Assembly (NCBI GenBank): GCA_027604005.1
Contig: JADGJT010000025.1
Span: 2,569 to 66,568, forward strand
Direction: 5' to 3'
Length of the DNA stretch: 64,000 bases
From: Dinochytrium kinnereticum
Taxonomy: Eukaryota; Chytridiomycota; Chytridiomycetes; Chytridiales; Chytridiaceae
In this document: piece after piece, positions 43,649-54,400 of the stretch
How positions within the stretch are numbered: position 1 is the stretch's first letter
Layout of the letters: the number at the start of each line of letters is the position of its first letter
Position numbers and translations under genes: made by a program
The notes under the pieces: model-generated
What the model saw: the letters and a program-made list of their open reading frames with translations, nothing else
Told to the model about the DNA's origin: nothing
Database searches by the model: none

Positions 43649-44168
43649 ATGCCAAAACAAATATTTGGAGGACGACGGCGAAGCTCAGTCGACGTGGCAG
43701 CCGAGAAGAAAGGGAGAAAGCCCATCAAACCAATGTTTAAGTCAAAATCTGTCACCTACCTCCTCCAGTCCAATGCTATTACGAGTTTACTGGAGAAAAA
43801 CACGGTGGATTTTGGATCCTTTCATGTCCGCGTTACTGGTTAGTGAATTGTTGTACTATCTACCAACATCTCAGGTCAAATCATGCGGCTGGAAACGGAC
43901 GAAGTCCAGATTAAGTTCTTGTTGTTAGACGCGGGCCCACAAAACACCGTTGTGCCATCAAAATTCCTCGAATGCACTCTATGGTGTCATGACCACATAA
44001 GCTTACACCTTGAATCCCATAAGATTTATGAAGTGGAAGGAGTGATCCGCTTCAAAGGGTAAAACTATCCAATTTCAACGTTTCTAAACGCAACACAGGA
44101 GCTCAACTGCCAACGATATCTATTTGCATTGCTTTGACATTCGCGATGTCGGGGGGGTTGTTTTGTAA
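43649..44168 (+). CDS. Small OB-fold-like protein (possibly RMI2- or TEN1-type)
   Basis: Three exons give about 140 aa: 43649-43838, about 43875-44058 and about 44100-44168; both joins keep frame (RVT-GQIMRL and RFK-GSSTAND). A basic N-terminus leads to SVTYLLQSNAITSLL, then alternating hydrophobic strands (FHVRVTGQIMRL, VQIKFLLLDAG, HKIYEVEGVIRF, DIYLHCFDIRDV) in the order expected of a single OB fold. RMI2, TEN1 and RPA3 are all small OB proteins, and I cannot separate them from sequence alone. RMI2 would be a partner of the BLM-type helicase encoded 6 kb away. It ends 32 bp from the convergent RPF2 stop. Confidence 0.6.
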
Positions 44169-44200
44169 AAAGAAACACGGACGGGAAACGCTTTCAGGAT

Positions 44201-45302
44201 CTACTCAGCGGTCCTCTTCGTCTTCTTCGACTGTGGGGATGATTCAGAAGCTTCATCATCGCCTGCAGTCTTTGACCGTTTTAGACCCTTCATTTTTCTT
44301 GTTTGTAGTTTCGAGAAGTCCTGCTTGTGCATATGGATTCGTCCAACTGTGTCGCCAGTAGCATCTCGTTCGATGTTCTTCACAGTCTTTGGCTGAAAAG
44401 AGGAAACAAGAAAGTTAGCATAGTGAAGAGGCAGCTTGAAAAGAAGTAACAAAACAATAGAGCAATTGATTCCCACCTTCAACTCCTTGGGTACTCTCAA
44501 GGCTTCGTTTAGTAGAGACTCTTCAGCAATTCTGGTTCTCCTGAGCTCCATCTCTAGAGAAGGGCCGCACTCATTCAACTTGACCTTCGGCAGCGTGCCT
44601 TCTCCCTTTAACAATGCGACAGTGTAACAACGAATGTGCACCATCTTTGACGAGTCAACCGATATGCTGATGACCCTGTCTAAACCCTTAAGATTGATAC
44701 GATCCACCTCCTCTCCTCTGAAAAAGTCCAGAAACATGTTCTTCACAGCTTTAAAAGTGTCATCCACCTCGAAAAGATGGCCCTGGAACAAGAGGACTGG
44801 GCGGTGACCAACAGTTGGCTTCTCACCATCAAACGCCATCGCAGGAAGCCCACGGGTGATGCCAAACTCAATCATATCCAACACCTGATGATCAAAAAAG
44901 CGTACCATAACAAGGTTGTGCGGTCTTTTCTTAGAGTGGTTGGCAAGGACCATGAAAGATGAGTCGTTCTTCTGAGAAAAGAACTCGGCGGGTCGGGGAT
45001 CATCAAAAGGGTGGATGTCATTCTTTTTCGTGAATAGGATAGCATCTGGGCGTTTGAGCTGATACTATAGGAAAGTTAGTATTGCTTGCAAATTCTTCCC
45101 GGAACCATACCAAGTCCTTCAAAGCATCAAGACCTAGCTCTGATGTTGTTGTGCCCTTCAAGAACAGGGCAGGCTTAGCACCCTCATGGACTTGGGGCTC
45201 TCTCTTCTTCAGCACCCTCTTGCCGGTTGCTGTCTTGGGCTTTCTGCGTCAGCAGTTAGCGTCGAATGCGTCTGGACGCTGCACTTACATTGATCTGAGC
45301 AT
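44201..45302 (-). CDS. RPF2: Ribosome biogenesis protein RPF2 (Brix domain)
   Basis: With RRS1, delivers the 5S RNP (5S rRNA, uL18, uL5) to pre-60S particles in the nucleolus. The N-terminus KPKTATGKRVLKKREPQVHEG and KPALFLKGTTTSE are the RPF2 signature. The Brix domain includes LFTKKNDIHPFDD, HSKKRPHNLVMVRFFDHQVL, MIEFGI, PVLLFQGHLFE and NMFLDFFRG, followed by ECGPSLEMELRRTR and a basic tail. Exon 1 is only 14 coding nt (MLRS plus two bases) before an intron; the ATG at 45302 was chosen because it joins in frame. Four or five exons. Confidence 0.92.
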
Positions 45303-45361
45303 GACTTTTTTTTTTTTTTCTCTCAAAAAAGAATTGTCATGTCTCTAATTATTATTGACAC

Positions 45362-47257
45362 TCATGACATTTGTGGGTCGATGGCTTGCTGAACAAACTC
45401 AAACACAGACAGTCGCTGGTCCTCCTGAAGGTAAGAAAATATCACCTTTGCCAGCTTGCCTTTTTTCGCGTCAGTATGTGATAAGCACAAAGTAAAATCC
45501 CTACCCGCCGTAACACCTTTTGATCGCAAATGCTTATGGAGCAACTCCGACTCGAAGGCGAACTGGCTGTCGCCAAATGTAAAGTACTTGAGCCCCTTTC
45601 CTACCACACTGGATGCAATTACTTGAATGAGAAACTTGAGCTCAGGATCACCGTTAAATGCCCCACATCCTGAGATTAATTACTCGCCAGGATTTTCAAC
45701 CAAACCTACCCCAATGCCCTTGATAAGTCAGCCCAATAATTTAAAATGCCTTTTTTACCTGTTGCAAGTGGCGTTGTTTTGTCAAAACACGAAAACGGAG
45801 AGTGAAGGAATCCAACATAAGCTTTGTTGAGTTCCCGTAATATACTCCGTCTCCCATACTGAGTTATTGAGAATGCATCTGTAAAGTATAGAGCGTCTAT
45901 CGCTACTATTTCGTTTTTTTTCCTTTCTTTAGCGTCTCTAATTATTATCAGCTCCATGAGGCAAAAGCACTATACCGTTCTGCCCTGTCTTCATACGGGC
46001 CGTCCCATTCAAATGTAGAACCGTAACCCTTGTAAGACGAAAACCGCTCAGCTCCAACTATCAGCAGTGATTCATTGTCCTGCAACTCTTCGGCGAACAG
46101 TCGGGTAGCTATGAGCTCTGGGTTGATGATAAACAATATCTCTTCCTGAACAGCGCCCTGAATGGAATGTATTAGAGTTATTCATTTATGTGTCCAACAT
46201 GTCCCAAAACGCCTCCTTTCAATGCTTTAGCTAGAAAACCAAGACCTTAATTTTACCTCCAATGCATTTGTTTGCAAAATCCAACTTTATGTAGTTGTCA
46301 CCTGCATCCTCTATTGTCCCAACATCATCCACAACTATATCACAGATGTGGCAATCCAGTTCAACCCAAGATGGAAACTTGCTGGGAGAAATACATCGTC
46401 TAAATATTGTAATTTTTCTATTCACATCTTAAAAAAAAATAAGCGGGAGCTTCCATTAGAAAGAACCCACCATCCGCAGTAATCCTGCGAAAATATTCAA
46501 AAACTCCATCAAGCTTAGCCTGATGCACGGAAGAGCATAGGCCTGAATCTTCATCTCCGAGAAATAACCGAGTAAATGTAAAGGAAGGGAACGTGTCAGA
46601 TTGAGAAAGGCTGAATTTTCTTTGAGAGGGGAAGGTGCAGAAAAAGGCGTTTGCCACCAATGATGCAATCTAAATGAACATATTTAAAAACAACTGTAAA
46701 AAGAAAAGGCGTTCTTCCAACCTGAAGTTGAGATAATGTTATAGCGATGCTTACTCCACTTGGCATTTGTGGGAGAAACTTTGGGAAAAGTTCAGGTAAT
46801 CTCAGAGCAAGCTTGGCCATAGCGGGTAGTAGATGATCAAACATGTACCGCGTATTTGGTGCTAATTCCAGCAGATAATGAGTAAGCCCATTAAATCTTT
46901 TTGATGCGTTTTTTCTTGGGTTGTATGAAGAGATCACACTCTAGGAACATCAATGGTCATGAGAGATACCAGCCTAACCGCCACATCCTCAGCACTTGTA
47001 AATCCCAAAGATAGGCCATGCACGATCGTTTTCCATCTTGATTCGGACTCGAGATGAGGCAGATTAACTAATCCGAATTCTGTGACGTCTCCAAGCCCAA
47101 ACGACAGCGGTTCTTCTGTGAAATCAAAATGAGGGATCGCCCCAGGACTATCTCTAAATATAATCGCTTTAGGCTCTTGCTGGTATCCTCGTTCGTTTGG
47201 GATAGTAGGCTGTTCGGGTCTCCTAATTCTCATGAAATTCAGCTTTGTCTGTTTCAT
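45362..47257 (-). CDS. PARG: Poly(ADP-ribose) glycohydrolase (PARG)
   Basis: Removes poly(ADP-ribose) from proteins after PARP signalling. The signature CIGGGALQEEI, restored by an intron, carries the paired catalytic Glu residues (GG...QEE); then INPELIATRLFAEELQDNES, VGAERFSSYKGYGSTFEWDG, EIVAIDALYF, RRSILRELNKAYVGFL, ATG.WGCGAFNGDPELKFLI and YFTFGDSQF. These match the canonical eukaryotic PARG domain. It is the short form: the N-terminal regulatory region is about 30 aa and starts MKQTKLNFMRIRRP, like the noncanonical PCNA-binding motif of human PARG (ITDHFMRLP). The ATG at 47257 is chosen. About eight short introns. Confidence 0.92.
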
Positions 47258-47373
47258 TTTCAAGTTGATGGTTTTTGAATGTAAATCAGTGGCTTAGCGC
47301 CGATTATTACTTATAATACCATAACATCTTTACTTCCTTAAATACATGTGAAATGAGAGGGGAGGGAACAGGC

Positions 47374-49583
47374 TTCAAAGAACAGGATTCTTGGAAATCT
47401 CCAACTCAGCCAAAGCAAGTTGTTGAAGGTCATTCAGAGAGTCCGCAATATGCTCCCTAAAGGCTAAGGTGTCTTCGAAAGTTTTGAAAACACCATTAAT
47501 GACCGAGGATCGGAAATCTTGGTTTTTCCTTGCAAACTGTTCGTAACTGAAAGGTCAGCAAAGAAACTGAATTGTAAGACCCACTCCATCGCTGCTTTCT
47601 GGACCTTCTGTTGAGAGGCAGTTAAGGTTGTTGCGAGCTCGATCTTCATTCTCTGGATTTCTCTTTCCAGACTCTCTAGTTCGCTGCTAGTGATACTATT
47701 GTTCTCCATTGCAATCTGTTGCCTTGTCAGTATCCTTTCTTGATATGAAAAAATACATTTCTCTCGTCATTGTACTGAGAAGTGAGCTTAGATATCCGGC
47801 TTTCAATGACTTGCAGTTCGTCATTCTTCTCACTGATCGATTCAGTAAGCGAGTCTAAGGTCTCTTGCAGAGCAATGAGTTCATCTTGCGACACGTGCAG
47901 AGAAGAGTTATAGTCGGCCCTCAATGTAACGAGTGATGGCTATTAGGGTGAGATGATGCCCTAGTCATTACACCAACCTTGACTCTAGTCCTCAGTCGAT
48001 CGCTCAAGTCGTTACCAGGATCAATTGACGCAGCGTTGAAGTCAATGGAAAACTGGATATCGGCCGGAGAAAGGTTGCTTTTCTCTAATCCAAGCTGATA
48101 TGCAAGAGTGTTGTACTCCTGTGTATGTTTCTCCAGCTAGATACAATGGTGAATATTCGGACATATTGAAGCCAGCAACCTGGTCTATTTTCTTTTGCAG
48201 CGTTATCTCCTTCTCCCAAATCGTCCTTTGGCATTCATCGGTCTTTGCAGCGAGACTCTCTAAGCTCCGCACCAATTGTTCTCTCTCGGCCGTCATTCTA
48301 TCAACGTCGGCTGGAGATATTTCCTGCATATCCACAGTGCGTTGCAAGTCGGCCTTCTCACTCGATATCTTTGCAAGCTCCGCCTCTAAATCAATATTAA
48401 AAGAAAAGCAATCTTTCGTTAATCCACCTTTAACGGACAAATCTTCATCAAGAGCTTTAACTTGCTCAATCAGTTTTTCCTTTTTCGACTCCAAATGCAG
48501 AATGTATTGTTTAAACTTCTCAATATCTGAGTGCAATGTCTGATTCTCTTTTTCAGCGACCGTGAGCGGGGACTTTAAAGTTTAGTAATTTTTAAGTTAA
48601 AACAGTAATTGCATACCTCACTATCTCGTAGATTCGACCATTCCCTGCTGAGGATCTCATGCTCGTTATTAAGCTTTCCAACTTCTGCAACGATTTTCTC
48701 GTTCTTCCGGTCTGCTTAAATAAGCATAAATCATCCACATCAAGACAGTACCAAAATTGGAAATAAGCTCTCTATCCATAGAGTCATAGTTATCATCTCC
48801 CGCAAGGAAAACAGCGTAAGCCTTCGTCAAATACTCAAAGAAAACTTTCTCTGCTGCAATCTCAGCATTCGGTTGGTCATCAAACTCATTCTGATTGTCT
48901 ATCTGGTCACAGCACTAAGGAGAGACCATTAATGTGAATACTCTAGAGAAAACACTAACCAGAATCAGCTCCACCATCCATGTAAGCATGGCCAACAATG
49001 ACGGCCAAGCGTGAGGCGACCCGACAGAGTGAAGATGCGATTTTGAGATTTGGTCGCAAAACGGATATCTTGAGGGAAGAGTAAGCAAGCTTTCACCGCC
49101 AGTGACAAACCGCAGCCCGCGAAGGATGACAGGGACTTCCTCTTCGAATTTTTTCTGGAATATATACTTGGGATCCAATTGGGAGTAAAGGAACTTGAAA
49201 ATACTCTGAAAATCCTTTGCAGATGGGGCTTGAAGAGTTTTCGCCGAGACAGCCTGATTATATCCAGCCTGAACAAGAAAGTTGATCAAAGAGCGTACGG
49301 CATTACTCTGCCAGGTCTTCTCTCTAATAGGCCGCGGGTCTTTGGTGATCCCCAAGGCTCCCAGACTAGAAACTCCAATACTAGAAGGTCGGCCTACGTA
49401 GGCACTTGAGCGCCTGAAGAATTGTAAATTGATGAAAAAGAATAATGGAGACCTTTGCGAGGATAAGGATCCAGCATGAAGACGTCCACCAACCGATGCC
49501 CGAGGGTCGGCCGTTGACATTCTCCCTTGAAATAAGTTATTGGCCATGCTCAGTCCAGCCACACCGTCGATAACACCTGCCAT
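47374..49583 (-). CDS. NDC80: Kinetochore protein NDC80/HEC1
   Basis: Outer-kinetochore microtubule-binding subunit of the NDC80 complex. A basic Ser/Gly-rich N-terminal tail leads to the calponin-homology domain: KDPRPIREKTWQSNAVRSLI, FLVQAGYNQAVSAKTLQAPS, AKDFQSIFKFLYSQLDP, FEEEVPVILRGLRYPF, ISKSHLHSVGSPHAWPSLLA. A long coiled coil (about 48700-47400) follows, with KYILHLESKKEKLIEQVK and similar heptads, ending ELEISKNPVL. The ATG at 49583 is used; the frame remains open upstream, but only a TTG lies there. About nine exons. Confidence 0.92.
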
Positions 49584-49773
49584 CCCCCCGGCCCGAGACG
49601 CCGTCGGCAAGGATGAGATCTTCTACAATTATGGATCAGTATTTTCAAATAGCAAGACCACCAAGCTTCCGCTTTTGTCTGCTCTTGCATCTGCACACTG
49701 CACCTGCGACATTATTGTTTCCCCACAATGCTGTCCGAACTCAAAAACTTTCAATGTCCAAAAGTCCGAAAAC
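49584..49773. promoter_or_regulatory. Divergent promoter region NDC80 / MT-A70
   Basis: 190 bp between divergent ATGs. No recognisable element. Confidence 0.3.
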
Positions 49774-51410
49774 ATGAAACGTCCTCGAAGAAAGGCGAAG
49801 GAGAGAGCGGCCCATCCGCCGGCAGGCATCAGGTTAAGCGTTCTCTGATCTATACTTACTAACCATTGCTTTAAGCCCATCTTGGTATGTTGGTTATGCC
49901 GAAGATCATGAGTCTGTGGAGACGATCATGCGAAAGTTTGAGGAGCTAGAGAAGATAAAAGATCGCAAGTCCATGTCAACAGAATTGGCATTGCAGGACT
50001 CTCCTTATGATGATTCTGAGAGGATCATGAAGACTTCTGGGATGTCTACATCTTATCAAGTCAATGATCAGGATCATGGGGATCAAGGGGCCCTTAGCCA
50101 GATGGATCTCGAAGAATTGTTTAAGAAAACATCGTCATTTCATCTCAGCTCTGTCGTTACCAACATGCACGGCGTCAACTTCTCTTCAGATGATCTTCTA
50201 TGGATTTTGGATGAAGGCGGCGACAGTGACAGCGACAGCGAGTGAGCATATATTTTTTTTTTTTTTTTTAAACGGCCATTTTGGGACTAAACCGATTGCT
50301 CGTTGGAAGCTACTGCGTTGACACCGATGTCGTTCCGCCTCACGTGAAAGTACCTCGCAAGAAGGAACCAAAGGAATCAAAAGAGTTTCTCAATGCACAT
50401 ACTCGCGCGCTGACTGGGCGCGAGCTCAGTATTTCGGCCATAAGGAAGGCGTTTCGTGATCAATTCCCTCAATCCTTTCTGCGAGCGAAGAGGTGAGTAG
50501 GTCTGTTGGAATAATTAAGCTAACATTTAATAGAAATGAACTAAAGATGTACACACGAATACCGAATCATCCACTTCCTCGCGCTTGGGCACGTCAGATG
50601 ATATCAATCCCGCAACAACTGGAAGCTGAAAAGCAACGAGGGTAGGCAGAAACCCCTTTACCTTTTTACTGATTATTGAAGACAATCTCTTTGCATTAAC
50701 ATATCTAAAGAGCTATCCGTCATTCAAGAAACTTTTATAGCCGCATATATGGATCCTCCGTGGGCAGCACCAGGGGCAATACCAGCTGACGGACGAATTA
50801 CCGTAGACGAGTATGTGAGTTATAAAACCAGCTAAAGCCATTCTGATTGTCCATTAGGCTACACTTGATTTGCCTCGCCTTGTTCCATATGGCTTTCTAT
50901 TCGTTTGGACTGATAAACTCCTTACGCCGAAAGTGGTAAAGGTTGCGGAGAAATGGGGATTTAAGTACGTTGATAATTTTGCATGGATAAAGTGGGATGT
51001 CTCACATAAAATTGCGAGGCAAGAGTCAACGTATTTTTGCCGGTCAAAGGCTACCTGCTTGATCTTTCGAAAGTTGAAAGATTCTTCCAATACCGACGTA
51101 GATCTGCGGCACCAAAGAAATCCTGATTGCGAGTTTGATTTCATTAAGCCGCCTCAGAATGGTAACTGCCCATGCCGAGGTATTCTCATATTCGATAGGC
51201 GAAATTCGGGAACAAAAACCTGACCTTATATATCATGTGATTGAAACCATGCTTCCAGATTCAAATTTAGATGGCCACAATTCATTCAATATTCGCTTTA
51301 TTGAACTGTAAGTCCTCCGAAAACCCGTAAGTTAATTATATTACAGATGGGCAAGGAATAATTCGAGTAGAGATGGGTGGATGTCAATTGTACATACACA
51401 TCAACAATAA
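49774..51410 (+). CDS. MT-A70 family adenine methyltransferase (DPPW), candidate MTA1-type
   Basis: SAM-dependent N6-adenine methyltransferase fold. Exons join in frame: basic start KRPRRKAKERAAHPPAG, WYVGYAEDHESVETIMRKFE, an acidic Ser/Asp run, KEFLNAHTRALTGRELSISA, then the MT-A70 core. The catalytic DPPW is at 50752-50763 (FIAAYMDPPWAAPG), followed by LPRLVPYGFLFVWTDKLLTP, WGFKYVDNFAWIKWD, YFCRSKATCLIFRK, IREQKPDLIYHVIETMLPDS, FNIRFIELWARNN and WMSIVHTHQQ. DPPW intact means probably active. It does not read like METTL3 (HSKEHCLVG) or METTL14 (EPPL). The MTA1 subfamily (ciliates, algae, early fungi) is the best guess, unproven. It ends 14 bp from the convergent URB2 stop. Confidence 0.85.
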
Positions 51411-51424
51411 ATTACTTTAAGGCA

Positions 51425-54400
51425 TTAAACTTTGCCTCTACTTTTTGCTATTTCTTTCCATCTGCTTACAATCTTTTTGTATATAAGCTTGGCACCCTTC
51501 TGTCCCGTTCCAGGTAAATCCAAATTCGCCAAAACCGATTCCCTGCCGTAATCATCGCAGATATCCAGGATAGAGTAAATACCGTCCACCAATGCATCAT
51601 AGACGCCAGGCGAGAAACGGGATTTCGACGCCTGAATAGAGACAAATCTTGAAATCAAAAAAGGGGCGTGCTTCGAGAACGGCTTGAGCTGCGATCCCGA
51701 ACCGCCTAACCCAGCACTTGACTGGATGCTTTGCTTTTGTGCGAATTTTTGAAGGACTCGGGAAAGAGTTTTGGATGACGATTCCTTTCTGTCTTCATCC
51801 ATTTCAGAGAAGCTCTTCCAAAGGAGTGAACTAGGACTACGACTAGATGGGTCATATTCGTTCAAGCAGCCCATGAGAGAAGAGATCAGTTGGCAGATTC
51901 CCGGAATAATGTGAGCAATAGAATGGCGTCGATGAGTGAGGATAGACAGAAGAAAACGGCAGAGTACTTCAAAGGTTTTCGAAATAAGAACGGCTGTTCC
52001 TACTTCGTCGCCTCTTTCTTTGCTGATCGAAGGAGAGCAGATAAGTAGGGTGCAGCCACTTATTATAGATGATAACTCCAAAGCGTTTAAGTCCAAAGAC
52101 TATGACCGTTAGAAATATCTCACGTCATCGAAACGGCCTACCACATTATCGCTAAGACGAACATACAGAGACAGCACTTGGAATGCTACTTCGACAGACT
52201 TATTTAGTGTCATTATCTCCGCAAGCAATTGTAAAAGCGAATGAAGCTGAACACGTAAAGCTCTTCTTCTGCCTACCATATAAGTATTTTTTAAGAGTCA
52301 TCTTCTTACCATCCAGCTGACTAGCAGCGCACAGGATATGGAGCACATATAAATATCCAAAGATTGATACTGATTTTGGGCTTCCGGGCATCGCAAAGCG
52401 TCTAGCAGCGAGAATGTAATGAGACATTATCTGTGCAAACTGTTCTTTTGAAGCAACAACCAGAAGTCGAAACATTTTGGATGTTATCTCGCTCTCAAAC
52501 TCAACAAAATCATCTATCATGATGTTATCGAAGCAGGTTGAGATAATTGTGTTACCTGAGCCGCATACATTTTCTAATAAGACTCTACCAATTTCAAAGA
52601 AGCAGAGAAAGTCTGAAGAGGAGAATTGGCTCCCTCCGACAGTGGCGTGTGTAGTAACGATTGAATAAAGCTGACAGGCTACAGAAAGATGTTGTACATC
52701 AGAATCTCTTGACCCAGACATATTTGTTATGGCTTCGGTAAGCATATGCTGCAAAACAGGAAACAAAGATTTGCTACCTGCAAAAACGAGGTTAACTACA
52801 AGGCAAAAATTACAACAGGATATTACTATTCGAGATGCGAGACAAAATTAGCAGCGAGCCTAAGACCTCTATATACGATCCCAAGCTCTCCAATTTCAGC
52901 ATATGTTTCGCGATTGCTCCTTCCTTTACATCGAAATGGACTATTCGACCCATCAGCATCTTTATCAGTGGTGACAGGACTGAAAGCAGATCTGATGAGG
53001 TGAACTTTTGTGATATATCGTCATTTGATCTGAACAAATAAGCTTCAAAAAGTTTTCGGAACACATACTGCTTGCTACGAGCTTCAATCCACTTTCCGAT
53101 TGGAGATAGAATCGCGTCGCATATGTGATACGCAAATGCGCCATGGCTTTGTAGATATGACAAAGGAATATCGATAATCTCCTTCAAGTAAGTTAATGCA
53201 GCTAGGGCTCCTTTTGCCGCATTGGAGCTTCTCCTCTGTAACAATTTACTGGATTCAAATTAAATTTCCGAAAGTTCGATATCAACACAAACATCAAGCA
53301 AAGCTCTAAAATAGATGAGGTCGCCTGGACTATAACACCTTTAGCAGAAGAATTGCTAGCTTTGAACGCTGGAAGCTCCAACACAGTAAAGAAAACTTTC
53401 GGAACAAAAGGTGATGAAATCTGTTGATTATTAGACACTTCAAACAAAAACATTTCATTAATTACCATTATGACTGAGTCATCACGAGATCTGAAAAGTC
53501 TAGCCACCTCAATCCTACTTTGAGCCGATAACTCCAATATAGCGTCATTCTCCCCATCACTGAGCTTTAGCAATGACTGAGCGAGGGCATCAAGTGCCAC
53601 GCCAATGCAGATAAGAAAATCTTTCTCAGAAGAGAGAAAGTATGAAGTAGGGAAGATCGCCATTGTTCCAATATAACGTAAAATCTTGCGAATATCAGAT
53701 TCAATACTGGCCCCTAACGATCCTTTCAAATTTTGCGAAAGAAGTTCTTCACATAACTTTTGAAGTTGGTCCCGAAGAACCTCTGAGGTGGATGTAGATT
53801 TTTGGCATGCATTCAAAAAAACCGTTATGCTCTGTCGGATTGACTTCGGAATACTACTAATCTTTCCGAGTTCAACAATCAACACTTCCAGAAAAACTGA
53901 AGCAATTGCATCTGATTCATATGATAAGCACAAAAGGGACGCAAATTGAACAAGTAATAACCTCGGATAGGACGAATCTCAAAAAACGATGCGCTTCTTA
54001 AAGCGCTCTTGCAAAGCTCAGCTACATTGTAAACATCGCCACTGATGCAATTCTCAGATAGACTTTGAAGTATCAAAGTAGTGATGTTGCGAAGCTGATG
54101 TTCAGATGCCAGTCGGCTAGAAAGAGTTAAAGCTAATACAGGAAATACTTGATATACCATATTGGAGCCAAATTATCGAGTACCGATGACCATTTAGCCA
54201 CAATTATTGCATTAGGATTCCGAATTAAGGACGAGATGCTTCCATCCCATACACATTCTGAAGAGATATTGTCTGGCAAGTAGACGCTATTCAGAATGCC
54301 TCTTACTAAACGAACTGATCCACCGTCGAGCCGAGGGTCAACAGACGTGTTGGCAACTAATCCAATGTGGAAGAGAGCGATCTGGACCTATTATAAGAAG

